From Polyangiaceae bacterium (GTDB lineage: Bacteria > Myxococcota_A > Polyangia > Polyangiales > Polyangiaceae): DNA of 10,455 nucleotides. Numbering within the stretch: position 1 is the stretch's first letter; the number at the start of each line of letters is the position of its first letter. Positions 8,443 through 10,455 of this stretch are shown one piece after another. The notes below the pieces were generated by a model. That model was not told the DNA's origin, made no database searches, and saw only the letters and a program-made list of their open reading frames with translations. The stretch spans positions 1-10,455 of the forward strand of contig JAICXU010000048.1 in NCBI GenBank assembly GCA_025934595.1, in the 5' to 3' direction. The translations under genes were made by a program, and so were the position numbers.

Positions 8443-9543
8443 GTGATCATCATCCTCACACCCGACGTCGCCGAAGATGGCGCCGAGGTCGCGGCCGTCC
8501 TCTCGATCGTCGCGCGCTTTCCCGCCGTCACGCCGAAAGTGCACGCGTACCGCGGCGCCGAGCACGGCGTCGTCGAGGTGCATCTCGTCGGCGATGACAA
8601 GAGCGTGCCCGAAGAGCCTTTTCGTCAGCTCCCGTGCGTCGTGCAAGTCGTGCGCGTGTCCGAGAAATATCGGCTGATCGGAAGACACGGCGCGAGGATC
8701 GACGCGATCGGCTTCGAGTATCGCGGTCTCAGGTTCGGACAAGACACGCTGCATTTGTTTCCGGGACTTTGCGCGGTCGACACGCGCGAGAACGTCGACA
8801 AAATGTTCGCGGCGCTCGCACGCGCCAAGATCAAGACGACGCGCGCCGGCGCCTACAAGCCGCGCACGAGCCCGTACGACTTCCAAGGGCTCGGCGCGGA
8901 GTGCCTCCCGTGGGTATTCGAGTCGGCCGGACGGCACGGCATCGAGATCATCGCGATGGAAATTTTGCGCGAGAAGAACATCGACGAGATCGTCGGCGCC
9001 CTACGAAAAGCGGGCAATCCATGCGGCGTGTTCTTGCAGATCGGAACGCGCAACGCGCAGAACTTCGAGCTCCTTCGTTACGCCGGTCAGCAAAAGGAAT
9101 TTCCCGTCCTCTACAAGCGTGGCATGGGCATCACGATCGAAGAGTCGCTCAACGCGTGCGAGTACATCGCGAGCGAAGGCAACCGCAACATCATGTTTTG
9201 CCTCCGCGGCGTCAAAAGCCATCTCGGCGAGCCGCATCGCAACTTCGTCGACTTCGCGCACGTGCCGGTCGTCAAACGGCTCACGCGTCTCGGCGTGTGC
9301 ATCGATCCCTCGCATTCCACGGGTCGCCGCGCGGTCGCGCCCGACGGGCTCACCGAGATTCATCACGTGACAGCGCAAGGAATCATCGCCGGCGCGAACA
9401 TGGTGCTCGTCGATTTTCATCCGGCGCCGGGCGCGGCGCTCTGCGACGGGCCGCAAGCGCTCACGCTCGAGGAGCTCCCGGCATTCGCAGAAGACGCGAT
9501 GAAAGTGCGAGCGTGCTACGAGTCGCGCGTCGCGAAGACGTGA
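8443..9543 (+). CDS. Type I DAHP synthase homologue (Thermotoga-like, N-terminal ferredoxin-like domain)
   Basis: A homologue of 3-deoxy-D-arabino-heptulosonate 7-phosphate synthase, which condenses phosphoenolpyruvate with erythrose 4-phosphate in the first step of the shikimate pathway. From the GTG at 8443 it has 366 residues. Residues 1-80 match the ferredoxin-like regulatory domain of the T. maritima type (VIIILTPD..., VVQVVRVSEKYRLIGR), used there for feedback control. The barrel shows GAYKPRTSPYDFQGLG (136-151), QIGTRNAQNF (199-208), LYKRG (223-227), LRG (254-256) and DPSHSTGRR (288-296). Metal ligands by alignment from memory are Cys110, His291, position 324 and Asp335. Position 324 is Asp (VDFHPAP) where the family has Glu (EVHPEP), and the usual GPCSxE around the Cys is here PGLCAVD. 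It may be a divergent paralogue, so an aro symbol is not given. GTG is the only good start between the zinc-ribbon stop and the conserved N-terminus. Confidence 0.88.
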   Translation: MIIILTPDVAEDGAEVAAVLSIVARFPAVTPKVHAYRGAEHGVVEVHLVGDDKSVPEEPFRQLPCVVQVVRVSEKYRLIGRHGARIDAIGFEYRGLRFGQDTLHLFPGLCAVDTRENVDKMFAALARAKIKTTRAGAYKPRTSPYDFQGLGAECLPWVFESAGRHGIEIIAMEILREKNIDEIVGALRKAGNPCGVFLQIGTRNAQNFELLRYAGQQKEFPVLYKRGMGITIEESLNACEYIASEGNRNIMFCLRGVKSHLGEPHRNFVDFAHVPVVKRLTRLGVCIDPSHSTGRRAVAPDGLTEIHHVTAQGIIAGANMVLVDFHPAPGAALCDGPQALTLEELPAFAEDAMKVRACYESRVAKT

Positions 9544-9621
9544 TTCAAGGCGGCCGTCGCGTTCAACGCTTTCCGACTCGAATCCGCGCGATGTAATTTG
9601 CCTCGCTGACTGTAACGCCCG

Positions 9622-9665
9622 GGGTGGGGGTCGTTTTGCTCGATCCTCGGCGTCCCCACCCGCCG
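9622..9665 (+). terminator. GC-rich structured element after the DAHP synthase gene, possible terminator
   Basis: GGGTGGGG (9622-9629) is exactly complementary to CCCCACCC (9654-9661), with a 24-base loop. A second hairpin, CGGCG (9648-9652) with CGCCG (9661-9665), uses an overlapping segment. The first can therefore exclude the second or pair with its loop. No T run follows directly, so as an intrinsic terminator it is weak; a TTTTT appears only at 9690-9694. The 204-bp gap (9544-9747) holds nothing else I can identify. Confidence 0.3.
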
Positions 9666-9747
9666 ATCGCGCAGCGCACGAAACGTCGCTTTTTCTCGGT
9701 GAATCGTGAGCATCGATCTAGGCACACCCGTTGCTCGTCGACGACCC

Positions 9748-10455
9748 ATGAAGCCTCGATTCCGCATCCGCAGCCTTCGATTTCTTTCCATCCTCGCGCC
9801 GATCGCGATCTACGCGTGTGGCGACGACGCGCAGAGCGGCGACGTACCGGCGACCGATGGTGGCAGCGACGTTGCGCTGGACGATTCCGGATCGATCGGC
9901 GACGCAGGCCTCGCCGGCGACGCCGCCGATTCGTCGGTGCCGAGCGACGACGTTCCTTTCGCGAGCGAGCGCGCGTCGTGCACGTTCAAGCAAGGCGCGC
10001 TCGCGAAGGACACGTTCGGTCCGTCGATCGCGGACACGACGTATCCCATCGACACCGTCGTCATCGTCTCGCAAGAGAATCGATCGTTCGACGAGTACTT
10101 CTCGCACTTGCCCGGATACGGCCAACCCGACGTCGACGTGCCGCCGGCGGGCGTCACGCTCAACGACTCCGACGGCGGCGGCGCCCACGCGCCCTTTCAT
10201 CAAACCGATTACTGCTTCGCCGACACCGCGCACGACTGGAGCTCGATGCACAAGGATTGGGACAACGGCAAGAACGACGGCTTCGTCGCCGCGAACGAGC
10301 CGAACGGCGCGCGCACGCTCGGCTGGTTCGATCAGACCGACATCTCGTTCTATTACGACATGGCTTCGACCTACGGAGTCGGCGACAAATATTTCTCGGG
10401 CCTGCTCGGTCCCACCGGTCCGAACCGCCTCTACTTGTATGCGGGCACGTCGTAC
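9748..10455 (+). CDS. Secreted phosphoesterase-family lipoprotein (phospholipase C / acid phosphatase type), 3' truncated
   Basis: The first 236 codons of a PF04185-type phosphoesterase, a family that includes bacterial phospholipases C and AcpA-like acid phosphatases. The N-terminus MKPRFRIRSLRFLSILAPIA is a basic, hydrophobic signal peptide ending in IYAC (Cys24), probably a lipobox although Tyr at -2 is unusual. Residues 25-70 are an Asp/Gly/Ser/Ala linker. The catalytic domain begins near 100 with IDTVVIVSQENRSFDEYF: Glu110 and Asn111 are the expected metal ligands. AHDWSSMHKDWDNGKNDGF (161-179) and GPTGPNR (221-227, with Thr223 the likely nucleophile) follow, all in family order. The remainder, including the C-terminal metal ligands, lies beyond the window, so the choice between lipase and phosphatase cannot be made. 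The ATG at 9748 begins the signal peptide; no Shine-Dalgarno site is visible. An in-frame GTG at 9706 is less likely. Confidence 0.88.
   Translation, partial: MKPRFRIRSLRFLSILAPIAIYACGDDAQSGDVPATDGGSDVALDDSGSIGDAGLAGDAADSSVPSDDVPFASERASCTFKQGALAKDTFGPSIADTTYPIDTVVIVSQENRSFDEYFSHLPGYGQPDVDVPPAGVTLNDSDGGGAHAPFHQTDYCFADTAHDWSSMHKDWDNGKNDGFVAANEPNGARTLGWFDQTDISFYYDMASTYGVGDKYFSGLLGPTGPNRLYLYAGTSY

Noticed and set aside
8032..9543. 503-codon frame for the DAHP synthase
   Set aside because: The first 137 codons lie inside the zinc-ribbon gene in another frame; family homology begins at the GTG at 8443.

Overview
The window is GC-rich bacterial DNA with tightly packed genes and strongly G/C-biased third codon positions. 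It has several traits typical of Myxococcota (a Polyangia-like myxobacterium): a Hanks-type serine/threonine kinase with a long Pro/Gln-rich tail, lipoproteins whose lipobox is followed by an Asp/Gly/Ser/Ala-rich linker, and duplicated zf-TFIIB zinc-ribbon proteins. The phylum assignment is an inference from gene style; no rRNA or marker gene is present. No tRNA, rRNA, CRISPR array, insertion sequence or phage gene was seen.

Left part (1-4027): a minus-strand unit holds a kinase (89-1246), followed after 11 bp by the first codons of an exported-protein gene that leaves the window at base 1. A 75-bp gap with back-to-back -10-like boxes separates the kinase from a divergent 901-codon family GH63 (Ymr196w-type) glucosidase on the plus strand.

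Middle (4028-6263): three minus-strand genes. A ribbon-helix-helix antitoxin and a PIN-domain toxin overlap by 4 bp and have a palindromic operator over their probable -10 box. Upstream of them is a von Willebrand A domain lipoprotein with a clear intrinsic terminator between it and the toxin-antitoxin pair. Its true start is fixed by a strong Shine-Dalgarno sequence well inside the longest open frame.

Right part (6414-10455): all plus strand. In order: an unrecognised two-helix membrane protein that may carry two PH-like units and a helical-repeat tail; a possible 25-codon membrane peptide; a 66-residue Cys-rich lipoprotein, probably from a leaderless mRNA; a double zinc-ribbon protein; a type I (Thermotoga-like) DAHP synthase homologue 17 bp behind it with an altered metal-site residue; and a secreted phosphoesterase (phospholipase C/acid phosphatase family) lipoprotein cut by the window end.

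The genes do not form one obvious pathway. The most self-contained system is the toxin-antitoxin operon. The points most worth following are the divergent DAHP synthase paired with the zinc-ribbon protein, the PH-like membrane protein, the non-RD kinase, and a repeated promoter layout with -10 boxes placed almost on the start codon.
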